Numbered from the stretch's first letter, positions 1 through 6,845 are shown. The stretch: 9,249 nucleotides of DNA from Bacteroidales bacterium UBA3824 (GCA_002393195.1 DGIK01000170.1:1-9249), one strand, 5' to 3'. Made by a program: numbers and translations. Notes: generated by a model from the letters alone, not told the origin.

Positions 1-1484
1 ATATCGACCCGCCCTACAATACCGGGAAAACAGACGAAGATGGCTTTAAATATAAAGATAAACGATTTCTTGAAAAATATCCGGATGGTACACCTGTCCC
101 AAAAGAACATCATTTGAGACATAGTTATTGGCTTTCATTTATGTCAAAACGCCTTGAACTTGCCAAAAATCTCTTAAAAGAAGACGGATTAATATTCATT
201 TCAATTGGAGATGACGAGCAAGCAAATTTGGAACTTTTGTGTAATAAAATTTTCGGAGAAAGCAATAAAATTGAGAATTATATTTGGGAATCAACTTTTA
301 GACCTGATAATAGTTCACTGATTTTGCGTCGAAATACAGAATTTGTTTTGTGTTATGCAAGGAATTATAGCAAAATTGCCTACTTTAAAGGTATAAAATC
401 AAATACGGAAGGTATGCCTTCTTTAACCAAAGCCAAAGAAAAAATAAAAACAATTGTATTTCCAAAAAATACTGTTCGTACATTACTTCCAAATGGCATT
501 TATCATAAGGGAGTAAAAGACAATGGACGAAATCTGAAATGGGAATTATTAGACGATGTTGAAGTAAAAGATGGAGTAATTATTTCAACCTTGAAACTTA
601 AAGGACATTCGTATTGGGCAACAGAAAGTAAAATTATACAAGAATTAGAAGATGGTACAGAAATATGGATAAAATCGGAAACATTTGTTCCATATTATAA
701 AAAGACCAAAGAGGCTGTAAATCGCCCAACAAAACTTCTTGATAGAGAGATTGTTAATGACTATGTTTATTCAAATTCGGAATTAAAAAGGATTTTGGGT
801 GAAACAAAAATTAATAATCCAAAGCCAACGACATTAATTTCTTTTTTATGTGATTTTATTGACAGAAAATCCTCCATCATCCTTGACTTCTTCGCCGGTT
901 CGGGAACGACGCTTCACGCCACGATGAAATTGAACGCGGAGGATGGCGGCAACCGCCAATGTATTTTGGTGCAGCAAAAAGAAGGTGACAAAAATATTTG
1001 TGAATCTGTTACTTACGAGCGTAACAAACGTGTAATCAACGGTTACGAAAACGCTAAGGGCGAGCAAATCCCCGGTCTTGGTAATTCGTTGAAATATTAC
1101 AAAACCGCTTTTGTTGGCAAACATCCTGCAAAATCGGCATCCGACGACGACAAAATCCAACTTTCGTTGCGGGCGGGTTGCCTTTTGGCGTTAGCGGAAA
1201 ACACATTGGAAGAAATCGAAACAACCAATTGTTTTCAAATTTTCAGCGACGGCAATAGACATTATACAGGCGTATATTTTACGGGCAAAGCCGCTGATAT
1301 TCCGACTTTTGCGCAAAAACTCGAAACCCTGAGAGACGAAAACAGAAGAAACAAAATATCGGCTTATTTTTTCTGTTGGGGCGACAGCGAACAGTTTGAG
1401 GACGAATTTACAAGCCTCGAACGCATCTCGCTCAAACCGATTCCAAAGCCGATTCTTGACATTTACCAATCGATTAACAATTAA
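1..1484 (+). CDS. mod: Type III restriction-modification methyltransferase subunit Mod, 5' end cut off by window
   Basis: Mod is the DNA adenine-N6 methyltransferase and specificity subunit of a type III R-M system; with Res it forms the complex that modifies or cleaves DNA. The first whole codon is at base 3, and 493 to 494 residues are visible. They open with the catalytic motif IV (IDPPYN, visible residues 1-6). A long segment (about residues 40-285) follows, where target recognition is expected. The SAM-binding motif I is DFFAGSGTT (295-303), then KLNAEDGGNRQCILVQ and the family-typical RNKRVINGY and LGNSLKYYKT stretches. The order IV, recognition domain, I is that of beta-class methyltransferases, to which Mod belongs. 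An internal TTG at 114 could be read as a start, but the frame is open and conserved upstream of it, so the true start lies left of the window. The res start codon lies 6 bases after the stop, so the two are almost certainly co-transcribed. Base composition changes sharply inside the gene (see separate entry). Confidence 0.93.
   Translation, partial: IDPPYNTGKTDEDGFKYKDKRFLEKYPDGTPVPKEHHLRHSYWLSFMSKRLELAKNLLKEDGLIFISIGDDEQANLELLCNKIFGESNKIENYIWESTFRPDNSSLILRRNTEFVLCYARNYSKIAYFKGIKSNTEGMPSLTKAKEKIKTIVFPKNTVRTLLPNGIYHKGVKDNGRNLKWELLDDVEVKDGVIISTLKLKGHSYWATESKIIQELEDGTEIWIKSETFVPYYKKTKEAVNRPTKLLDREIVNDYVYSNSELKRILGETKINNPKPTTLISFLCDFIDRKSSIILDFFAGSGTTLHATMKLNAEDGGNRQCILVQQKEGDKNICESVTYERNKRVINGYENAKGEQIPGLGNSLKYYKTAFVGKHPAKSASDDDKIQLSLRAGCLLALAENTLEEIETTNCFQIFSDGNRHYTGVYFTGKAADIPTFAQKLETLRDENRRNKISAYFFCWGDSEQFEDEFTSLERISLKPIPKPILDIYQSINN
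46..862 (+). other. A/T-rich, probably exchanged target-recognition segment of mod
   Basis: This part of mod differs from its flanks in composition and codon use. Hand counts of G+C are 20/60 at 181-240 and 18/60 at 541-600, against 36/60 at 901-960 and 33/60 at 1141-1200. Between 114 and 848 the reading frame holds ten TTA leucine codons and eight TCA serine codons. From 849 to the stop I see one such codon (TTA at 1191) in about 212 codons, and none in the first 427 codons of res. The right edge is between about 848 and 870, just before motif I. The left edge, roughly 45-60, just after motif IV, is less certain. The segment corresponds to the recognition domain of Mod, so replacing it should change sequence specificity while keeping catalysis. 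The exchange is inferred; the edges are approximate. Confidence 0.6.
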
Positions 1485-1490
1485 GCAATT

Positions 1491-4259
1491 ATGTCGAAAT
1501 ACATACCCAAAAAATTTCAGCAAAAAGCCATCGACGAACTCATTGGCACGTTCAAAAAACTTTGGCAAAATCCCGACGACAGGCTCGAAATCGTCTTCAA
1601 GTCGCCCACTGGCAGCGGCAAGACGTTTATGGTGTGCAATTTTGTCAACAATCTCAATTATCAGCCTGACTTTGAGGAAGATATTGCCTTTGTTTGGATT
1701 ACATTTTCCGATGATTTGGCAATGCAGAGTCGCGACAAATTTTACGATTATTATTTCCCGAATTTTAGCAACCAATTGCTTACAGTACAGGATTTTAGCC
1801 AGGGCGTATTGAAGAAAAACGACATAATGTTTCTTAATTGGCAAAAACTCGTTTCCAAAAAAGCCTCCGACCGTGTCCTTCGCCGTCCCGACAATCCCGA
1901 CGAGCAAAAGGAACAAGGTTTTTATTTTGAGGACATTGCTGAACAGACTCACTGCGAAAATCGCAAAATTGTAATGATTATCGACGAAAGCCATAAAAAC
2001 GTTACATCCAATGCGTTGCGCGATGTCATCAATCCGCTTAACCCAAAAATCATCCTCAAAGTTAGCGCGACGCCCGACGAAATTCCCGACGGTAGCCAAT
2101 TGTATAACAATCGCGCCGGTTTTGTGGAGGTCAATCGTCAAGACGTTGTGGATGAAGGTCTTATCAAGGAAGAGATAATTTCGCAAACCGAGGACGAACT
2201 CAATGTTTTGACGCCGCAAGACCACGACACGCTCTTGCTCGACCTTGCAATCGAAAAACGTGAATCTATCAAGCGTCAATGGCAACGTATCAATCAAAAT
2301 GTAAATCCGCTTGTGCTTATCCAACTGCCCAATGATGAAAAAAAGATAAAGGATACCGATGTGAAATCTAAGGAAGAAATTGTAACCCAATATCTTACAA
2401 CTGTAAAAGGTATCGAAAAAAACAAAATTGCGTATTGGTTTGACGCCCGCAAAGAAAATATGGAGCGCATCGACGACAACGACAATCCCGTAGAATATAT
2501 GCTTTTCAAACAGGCTGCGGGAACGGGTTGGGACTGTCCTCGTGCGCATATCTTGGTGATGTACAGGGACATAAAATCCTGCACATTCCGCACACAGACT
2601 TTGGGAAGGATTTTGAGGATGCCGGTGATGAATGTTGACCTGAGCAATTATCCTGATTTGCGGACGGGATTTCTCTACACCAATTATCAGCGTTACGAAG
2701 TCCAAAATCCCGACGAAAAGAAATTTGACACCAAGCCAAAGACTGTTGTTGCAAAAATTGACCCTCAGCAAAAGATAAATTTTGCCACCATCAATTTTGC
2801 CACCAATATCAGCAAATCAATATCGCAAACCCTTGAAAACAAGGATATTGCAAACGACAAAATAAACGCTACAATCAAGGCTGTAATTAGCGGAATTGCC
2901 GACGATTTCAGGTCAAAAGCCAAGGAAATAAGCAATACCGTTGCCAACGAACCTAATCTTTGGCAAAAGGAAAACGCCATTCAGCAAAAAAAGATTGAAG
3001 TGTCCGAAAAAATCAAAACTACAATCAAAACCGAAATCCAAAAGACGCTTTCGGAGGCTCAGACTGATATTTCCAAAAAAGAATCCAACGAACTCACCGC
3101 AGATATTGTTGACATAATATCTGACGCATTGGACACCGTTGCCGACAAACAGGAATCGGAATTTACGTTGGATGAGAGCCTTATCAGCGATTATATTTCA
3201 CGTACTGATTATGGCGACATTGGCAAAGTAAGCACGTTTCAGGAGCATTTTATGAATTTTATGTGCGGGCATTTTCGCGTCAATGAGATGCAGGACGAAG
3301 ATGACAAACGCCGCAATCTTCTTAACAGCGGTCTCAAACTCGACACTATTTTGGAGCAAGATGTTATGGTAAATGCGCGTTTCCGTTCCGAAATCGACGA
3401 CAGCAAAAACGAATTGGGCAAAAACATCAAGTTTGAAATGTCGGACAACGATGTTGAAAAGGAGTTTACGTGGCGTTGCTACGAAACCATTGAAAACCTT
3501 TCGCCAGAATATCGTATCGGTAATATTGCTCGTTCTTGGGGACCATTCAAAGAGGCTATGTGCCAATGGTTTAGAGTTGCAATGGATTTTTATCCCGATA
3601 TGGTGATTCGTTATCGTGTATTTCTCAATGACATCCATAAAGGCGACAACAGCATTTTCAAAGATGCCATCAACAAATGTTTTGCCGCATACCGTCCGCT
3701 TTTGGAAAAACATTTGAAGGAAAAACGCGAAAAAGAGGCTCTGAAAAATCAGCCTTTCAAAATAAAGACAACTTACTTGTATCCAGACGATTACAAGGAT
3801 TATCCTGTGAATTGTTCGGTTGTAAAGCCATTCCGCCTGCCCGAAAAATATTCAGGTCGCGACAACGAAACCGCCTTCATCAAATACATCGAGGGCAAAT
3901 ACGACAAGATAGAATGGTGGTTGAAGAATGGCACAGGCAAAGACAGTTTGGCGTTCAAATACGTTAGTAGTCAGGACAATAAAGAGCGTCTTTTCTATCC
4001 CGATTGGATTATCAAATTCAAGGACAAGCGCATCGGCATTTTTGACACCAAAGGCGGCATCACTGCCAAATCCATCGAAACCAAAGACAAAGCCGAAGAG
4101 TTGCAACGCCGCATCAAAACACTCAACGCCACAAGTCGCCGATTCAAGTACGTTGGCGGCATAGTTGAAAAACGCGAAATGAAATGGGTTTTCAATGATG
4201 CCGATAATTATGTTTATGAAAACGATGATGATTGGATGGAAATGGAGGAGGTGTTTTAA
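1491..4259 (+). CDS. res: Type III restriction enzyme Res subunit (SF2 helicase plus PD-(D/E)XK nuclease)
   Basis: Res provides the ATP-dependent translocation and DNA cleavage of the type III R-M complex. At 922 residues it is close to the usual size for the family. Helicase motifs are in order: Walker A SPTGSGKT (38-45), Walker B/DEAH-like DESH (165-168), motif III SAT (192-194), motif V AAGTGWDCPRA (342-352), and motif VI QTLGRILRMP (369-378). The nuclease centre is near the C-terminus: YPD (836-838) followed by DTK (852-854), so the PD-(D/E)XK residues are all present and the enzyme looks active. Residues of about 420-560, between helicase and nuclease, are rich in K, E, I and S, poor in aromatics and probably long helices. 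A five-residue tandem repeat (INFAT twice) lies at 429-438. The ATG comes 6 bases after the mod stop with no clear ribosome binding site, normal for this phylum. Codon use matches the C-terminal part of mod, not its recognition segment. Confidence 0.95.
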   Translation: MSKYIPKKFQQKAIDELIGTFKKLWQNPDDRLEIVFKSPTGSGKTFMVCNFVNNLNYQPDFEEDIAFVWITFSDDLAMQSRDKFYDYYFPNFSNQLLTVQDFSQGVLKKNDIMFLNWQKLVSKKASDRVLRRPDNPDEQKEQGFYFEDIAEQTHCENRKIVMIIDESHKNVTSNALRDVINPLNPKIILKVSATPDEIPDGSQLYNNRAGFVEVNRQDVVDEGLIKEEIISQTEDELNVLTPQDHDTLLLDLAIEKRESIKRQWQRINQNVNPLVLIQLPNDEKKIKDTDVKSKEEIVTQYLTTVKGIEKNKIAYWFDARKENMERIDDNDNPVEYMLFKQAAGTGWDCPRAHILVMYRDIKSCTFRTQTLGRILRMPVMNVDLSNYPDLRTGFLYTNYQRYEVQNPDEKKFDTKPKTVVAKIDPQQKINFATINFATNISKSISQTLENKDIANDKINATIKAVISGIADDFRSKAKEISNTVANEPNLWQKENAIQQKKIEVSEKIKTTIKTEIQKTLSEAQTDISKKESNELTADIVDIISDALDTVADKQESEFTLDESLISDYISRTDYGDIGKVSTFQEHFMNFMCGHFRVNEMQDEDDKRRNLLNSGLKLDTILEQDVMVNARFRSEIDDSKNELGKNIKFEMSDNDVEKEFTWRCYETIENLSPEYRIGNIARSWGPFKEAMCQWFRVAMDFYPDMVIRYRVFLNDIHKGDNSIFKDAINKCFAAYRPLLEKHLKEKREKEALKNQPFKIKTTYLYPDDYKDYPVNCSVVKPFRLPEKYSGRDNETAFIKYIEGKYDKIEWWLKNGTGKDSLAFKYVSSQDNKERLFYPDWIIKFKDKRIGIFDTKGGITAKSIETKDKAEELQRRIKTLNATSRRFKYVGGIVEKREMKWVFNDADNYVYENDDDWMEMEEVF
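2775..2804 (+). repeat. 15-bp in-frame tandem duplication inside res
   Basis: Two adjacent 15-base units, ATAAATTTTGCCACC and ATCAATTTTGCCACC, differ at one base and encode INFAT-INFAT (Res residues 429-438). The unit is a multiple of three, so a gain or loss of one copy keeps the frame. It lies at the start of the helical segment after the helicase domain, where length change is probably tolerated. Confidence 0.85.
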
Positions 4260-4265
4260 TTGTGC

Positions 4266-4302
4266 CGTGACATCTTATCGCAAGAATAACACGTATTTTT
4301 TT
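4266..4302 (+). terminator. Candidate Rho-independent terminator after mod-res
   Basis: Seven bases after the res stop, CGTG (4266-4269) pairs with CACG (4290-4293). Inside it TCTT (4273-4276) pairs with AAGA (4282-4285) around a five-base loop, leaving a 3x4 internal loop. Seven T residues follow at 4296-4302. The hairpin is weak, but the T run and the position directly after the operon support it. The last three T residues are also part of the -33 element of the next promoter. Confidence 0.4.
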
Positions 4303-4331
4303 GCAATTTCGGACAAAAGGGATTATATTTG
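4300..4331 (+). promoter_or_regulatory. Bacteroidota-type promoter for the 64-residue ORF
   Basis: TTTG (4300-4303), 20 bases, then TATATTTG (4324-4331) matches the primary sigma factor consensus of Bacteroidota (-33 TTTG, -7 TAnnTTTG) exactly. Transcription should begin a few bases after 4331, giving an A/T-rich leader of about 25 bases before the ATG at 4363. This position also decides against a longer reading of the ORF starting upstream at 4195. Confidence 0.75.
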
Positions 4332-4362
4332 CGGTCGGTTAATAATAAAAAATAGAAACATT

Positions 4363-4557
4363 ATGAACGAAAACGAGACTACAACCAAGAACACTGAAAC
4401 TCCTGAATGGACTCGCGAGGATGTGTTGGCGTGGCTGAGGCGTGGACGCGAGATTAAAGAAAGGCGTAAGAAGGAGTTGCAAGAGTGGTATGCGGAGCAA
4501 CAACGTCGCAAGAAAGAGGCGATGGAATCAGGATATTATGATATTGAATGGGTATAG
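4363..4557 (+). CDS. Small charged helical protein, 64 residues, unknown function
   Basis: I do not recognise this protein. It begins with a T/E/N-rich stretch (MNENETTTKNTETPEW). A strongly charged segment follows (about residues 17-55) with RRGREIKERRKKELQEWY and EQQRRKKEAMES, which looks like one long amphipathic helix or coiled coil. It ends GYYDIEWV. I count 14 basic and 15 acidic residues, no cysteine, and no signal peptide or membrane segment, so it is probably cytoplasmic. The ATG at 4363 is chosen because a consensus promoter ends 31 bases upstream; the same frame is open back to 4195 but that part overlaps res and the promoter. It has its own promoter and a terminator before it, so it is probably not part of the mod-res transcript. 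After the TAG stop the frame stays open for 32 more codons (next entry). Confidence 0.6.
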   Translation: MNENETTTKNTETPEWTREDVLAWLRRGREIKERRKKELQEWYAEQQRRKKEAMESGYYDIEWV

Positions 4558-4656
4558 AAATATGTTGCGATGATTGTGCAACGCAATAATCCGAATCTGA
4601 ATAAGATAATTGAACGATTTGACGCTGATGTCGCTATGTTCAACGATTTTAAGTGA
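4558..4656 (+). other. Open in-frame stretch after the TAG of the 64-residue ORF: possible lost C-terminus or second mini-ORF
   Basis: Directly after the TAG at 4555-4557 the same frame continues for 32 sense codons and ends at TGA (4654-4656). It includes an ATG at 4570 that would give a 28-residue peptide beginning MIVQRNNPNLNKIIERFD. The sequence looks protein-like, with a plausible amphipathic helix. It could be the remnant of a longer C-terminus, a tiny separate ORF, or chance. Its end overlaps the last 8 bases of the convergent gene at 4649. The evidence is only the open frame and residue pattern. Confidence 0.2.
4610..4643. repeat. Inverted repeat in the convergent 3' region
   Basis: TTGAAC (4610-4615) and GTTCAA (4638-4643) are perfect inverted arms 22 bases apart. 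GAC/GTC inside could add three base pairs with symmetrical five-base internal loops. The plus strand continues CGATTTT, so this could end transcription of the 64-residue ORF, but the T run is short. The octamer AACGATTT also occurs twice (4613-4620, 4642-4649). Chance is possible. Confidence 0.25.
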
Positions 4657-4963
4657 GTTCTTGAGGATTATCTTCCACCGCCCCTTCTTCCTCATTTCCC
4701 TTTTTCCTTCTGAATTTGTCGCGGAGTTTTTTGTAGCCTTCTACGCCGAGGATTGTGAGGCCGCCGTATTGTGCGGTTTTGGCGAGGCCGAAGAGTACTA
4801 CCCAAAGGACGCCTTTTGCGGAAGTGCTGATGGGCAGAGCCATTTGCGCAAACGACAATATATAAAAAGGTATGCACGATACCAACACAATCACTCCCGT
4901 GCGGAACGACAGCGACGCGAGCCAAACCTTCACTTTGGCAAATATTTCTTTGATATTTTTCAT
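4649..4963 (-). CDS. Small membrane protein with two transmembrane segments, unknown function
   Basis: This 104-residue protein starts with a basic amphipathic stretch (MKNIKEIFAKVKVW). A hydrophobic segment follows at about 22-41 (TGVIVLVSCIPFYILSF) and a second at about 50-73 (GVLWVVLFGLAKTAQYGGL). Then come LGVEGYKKLRDKFRRKK and an acidic tail. The basic residues on both ends suggest that N- and C-termini are in the cytoplasm. No enzyme motif is visible. The layout of two helices followed by LG-x-EG and a lysine/arginine-rich tail reminds me of the small 'transporter suffix' domain family, but I cannot verify this. It has its own consensus promoter immediately upstream and is the only gene in that transcript; it converges with the 64-residue ORF. 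Confidence 0.75.
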   Translation of the reverse strand: MKNIKEIFAKVKVWLASLSFRTGVIVLVSCIPFYILSFAQMALPISTSAKGVLWVVLFGLAKTAQYGGLTILGVEGYKKLRDKFRRKKGNEEEGAVEDNPQELT

Positions 4964-4971
4964 AATGGGCG

Positions 4972-5003
4972 CAAAGTTACGGCAAAGATTTTACATCTAC
5001 AAA
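4972..5003 (-). promoter_or_regulatory. Bacteroidota-type promoter for the 104-residue membrane protein
   Basis: On the minus strand TTTG (5003-5000), 20 bases, then TAACTTTG (4979-4972) fits the phylum consensus exactly. The -7 element ends only 8 bases before the ATG (4963-4961), so the predicted start of transcription leaves a leader of only a few bases. Confidence 0.75.
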
Positions 5004-5022
5004 TAAATATCGCATACGACAT
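5001..5022 (-). terminator. Weak candidate terminator after the rlmD operon
   Basis: Read on the minus strand, ATGTCG (5022-5017) pairs with CGATAT (5012-5007) across a four-base loop TATG, with one G-U pair. TTATTTG follows. It lies 39 bases after the stop of the small exported protein and next to the -33 element of the downstream gene's promoter. The stem is short and the T run is interrupted, so confidence is low. Confidence 0.3.
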
Positions 5023-5060
5023 AATTTTTGCGACCGATAGTGTGATTTTGCCGACATAAA

Positions 5061-5411
5061 TTATCTTTTTTCCCGCAGCCACAGCGTTATAGTTGCCGTG
5101 TCGGAGGGCAGGATTACATTGGGATAGACGTGATAGAAACCGGGTTTGAGTTCGTAGCCGATGCAACTATCTGAATGGCGGAGCGTCCAATACGCCTTTT
5201 CGATGCGTCCCGATTTTGTAATCCAAAATCCGTTGTGATAGCCCGAAATGCTGTCAATCTCCATTGTGCGAGTGATGCGGACGCCGTCGCAGCGGAGTTC
5301 GGCGTTTGAGTTTGGGATACGCTCCTGATAGCCACTTACGGTGATGCGCTTCTGTGACATCGCCGCAAGCGGAATCAGAAACAATATTATAGCCATCAGC
5401 CAGGGTTTCAT
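5061..5411 (-). CDS. Small exported protein, 116 residues, unknown function
   Basis: The first 20 residues form a clear Sec signal peptide: MKPW, a hydrophobic core LMAIILFLIPLAA, then MSQ, with likely cleavage around residues 19-20. There is no lipobox cysteine. The mature part, about 96 residues, has many alternating hydrophobic and polar stretches (KRITVSGYQER, GFWITKSGRIEKAYWTL, TATITLWL), suggesting a small beta-rich fold. It has two cysteines, C41 and C83, that could form a disulphide in the periplasm. I recognise no family. Its ATG lies 4 bases after the rlmD stop and no promoter is seen between them, so it is probably expressed with rlmD, although no functional tie with rRNA methylation is apparent. 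Confidence 0.75.
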   Translation of the reverse strand: MKPWLMAIILFLIPLAAMSQKRITVSGYQERIPNSNAELRCDGVRITRTMEIDSISGYHNGFWITKSGRIEKAYWTLRHSDSCIGYELKPGFYHVYPNVILPSDTATITLWLREKR

Positions 5412-5415
5412 TGCA

Positions 5416-6819
5416 TTAACGTTTTTCCATAAGTATCACATTCTCAACGTGGTGAGTCTGCGGAAACATATCTACTGGCTGCACTTTCAATACCTTGTAG
5501 GCATTGTCCATCAGCTGCACGTCGCGGGCTTGCGTCGCAGGGTTGCAACTTACATACACAATGCGCTCTGGGGCGGCGTTTAAGATGGTTTTCACGACGT
5601 CGGGGTGCATACCAGCGCGTGGCGGGTCGATGATGATGACGTCGGGCTTGCCGTTTTCTGCCACAAAATTGTCCGTCAAAATATCCTTCATGTCGCCGGC
5701 GTAGAATGTTGTATTGTGGATGTCGTTGATTTGCGAATTTACCTTTGCATCCTCAATCGCTTCGGGTATGTACTCGATGCCAACCACTTTTTTGGCCTGA
5801 CGCGCCACAAAGTTGGCAATGGTGCCCGTGCCTGTGTATAGGTCGTAAACTACCTCATTGCCTGTGAGTTGCGCAAAATCCTTCGCCACCGAATACAGCC
5901 TGTAAGCCTGTCGCGAATTGGTCTGATAGAAACTCTTTGCCTGAATCTTGAACTTCAATCCGTCCATCTCGTCGATGATATGGTCGTTGCCCTTGTAGAG
6001 ATGCGCTTCGAGGTCGGAGTAGTCGCTGTTGCGCTTGCCGTTGATGAAATACATCATCGACGTTATCTGCGGAAATTTTTGGCAGAGGTGTTCCATAAGC
6101 GGTTCGCGGAGTTTTGGGTCGTCGTTGCTTACTACCAAAATCACCATCAATTCGCCGCGCAAAGTGTTGCGGATGATGATGTTGCGAAGGAATCCCACTT
6201 GCTCTTTGAGGTCGAAGAACGAGAGACCGTTTTCTATTGCAAAACGCTTGGCTTCGAGCCTGATGTCGTTGGACGGGTCGTCTTGGAGGTGGCATTTCTG
6301 GATGTCAAGCACCTTGTCAAAGCGTCCCGGAATGTGGAATCCGAGGCCTTCCAATTGCTTTTGGTCGTCGGGAATGGTCATCTCCTCGGCTGTGAGCCAA
6401 CGCTGCGACGCAAATGTGTATTCCAATTTGTTGCGGTAATAATATTCGCGCTCCGACGGCAATATCGGCGACACTTCTGGTATCTCCACTTTGGCGATGT
6501 GCGTGAGCGCGTCCTCCACTTGTTGTTGCTTGTATTTCAATTGCTTGTCGTATGGCAACATCTGCCAAACGCAGCCGCCGCACGTGCCAAAATGTTGGCA
6601 TACCGGCTCGGCGCGCTCGTCGGAATATTTCTTGAAGGCGGTTGGGATAGCCTCACAAAATTTTTTGGAACGTTTGACGACCTTGATGTCCACAATGTCG
6701 CCCGGCACTACGCCTTTTACAAAAATCACCATGTCGTCCACCCTCGCCAAGGCCTTGCCCTCGGCGGCGATGTTGGTGATGAGTACGTCTTCGTATATTT
6801 GTCCTGTTCTGCGTCGCAT
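5416..6819 (-). CDS. rlmD: 23S rRNA (uracil-5-)-methyltransferase RlmD (RumA/TrmA family)
   Basis: RlmD uses S-adenosylmethionine to methylate C5 of U1939 of 23S rRNA (E. coli numbering). The 467 residues show an N-terminal TRAM-like RNA-binding domain (about 3-55). Iron-sulphur cluster ligands are C74, C80 and C83 (CX5CX2C) with a probable fourth, C176. QTNSRQAY is at 299-306, the SAM-binding motif DLYTGTGTIA at 326-335 and DPPRAGMHP at 399-407. The catalytic nucleophile is C425 in YVSCNPAT, and the general base is E459 in HHVENV. All key residues are present. I start it at the ATG at 6819 (MRRRTGQIYEDV), because the 19 extra residues of the longer frame from 6876 would translate the promoter and leader. 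Some relatives also modify U747 (RlmCD) or tRNA (TrmA); the cysteine cluster argues against TrmA. It has its own promoter and is followed 4 bases later by a small exported protein gene. Confidence 0.9.
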   Translation of the reverse strand: MRRRTGQIYEDVLITNIAAEGKALARVDDMVIFVKGVVPGDIVDIKVVKRSKKFCEAIPTAFKKYSDERAEPVCQHFGTCGGCVWQMLPYDKQLKYKQQQVEDALTHIAKVEIPEVSPILPSEREYYYRNKLEYTFASQRWLTAEEMTIPDDQKQLEGLGFHIPGRFDKVLDIQKCHLQDDPSNDIRLEAKRFAIENGLSFFDLKEQVGFLRNIIIRNTLRGELMVILVVSNDDPKLREPLMEHLCQKFPQITSMMYFINGKRNSDYSDLEAHLYKGNDHIIDEMDGLKFKIQAKSFYQTNSRQAYRLYSVAKDFAQLTGNEVVYDLYTGTGTIANFVARQAKKVVGIEYIPEAIEDAKVNSQINDIHNTTFYAGDMKDILTDNFVAENGKPDVIIIDPPRAGMHPDVVKTILNAAPERIVYVSCNPATQARDVQLMDNAYKVLKVQPVDMFPQTHHVENVILMEKR

Positions 6820-6822
6820 TTT

Positions 6823-6841
6823 TGATTGATTGTTGATTGAT
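6823..6841 (-). repeat. Direct repeat in the rlmD leader
   Basis: The octamer ATCAATCA (minus strand) occurs twice, at 6841-6834 and 6830-6823, separated by three bases, between the predicted transcription start and the ATG at 6819. The leader is therefore C/A/T-only and unstructured, which may help ribosome entry in a phylum that rarely uses Shine-Dalgarno pairing. It may be simple low complexity. Confidence 0.5.
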
Positions 6842-6845
6842 GGTG

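Noticed and set aside
279..286. TATATTTG inside mod, a perfect -7 element
   Set aside because: No TTTG lies about 20 bases upstream and it is inside a coding, A/T-rich segment, where such matches occur by chance.
114..1484. TTG at 114 as the start of mod
   Set aside because: The frame is open from base 3 and encodes the essential DPPYN motif upstream of the TTG, so the gene must begin left of the window.
1191..2771. A 526-codon open frame on the minus strand across the end of mod and the first half of res
   Set aside because: Its codons lie exactly opposite those of mod and res, so stops arise only where those genes use TTA, CTA or TCA, which they almost never do here. The translated product has no recognisable domain, while res has all helicase motifs.
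4195..4362. Longer N-terminus for the 64-residue ORF starting at 4195
   Set aside because: It would overlap the end of res and run through the terminator and a perfect promoter; the composition of the extra residues is also unlike the rest.
4564..4582. GTTGC/GCAAC hairpin after the 64-residue ORF as a terminator
   Set aside because: The stem has five pairs with a nine-base loop and no T run follows.
5869..6825. A 318-codon open frame on the plus strand opposite rlmD
   Set aside because: It is the antisense shadow of a gene with complete catalytic motifs; the product is a low-quality hydrophobic sequence without domains.
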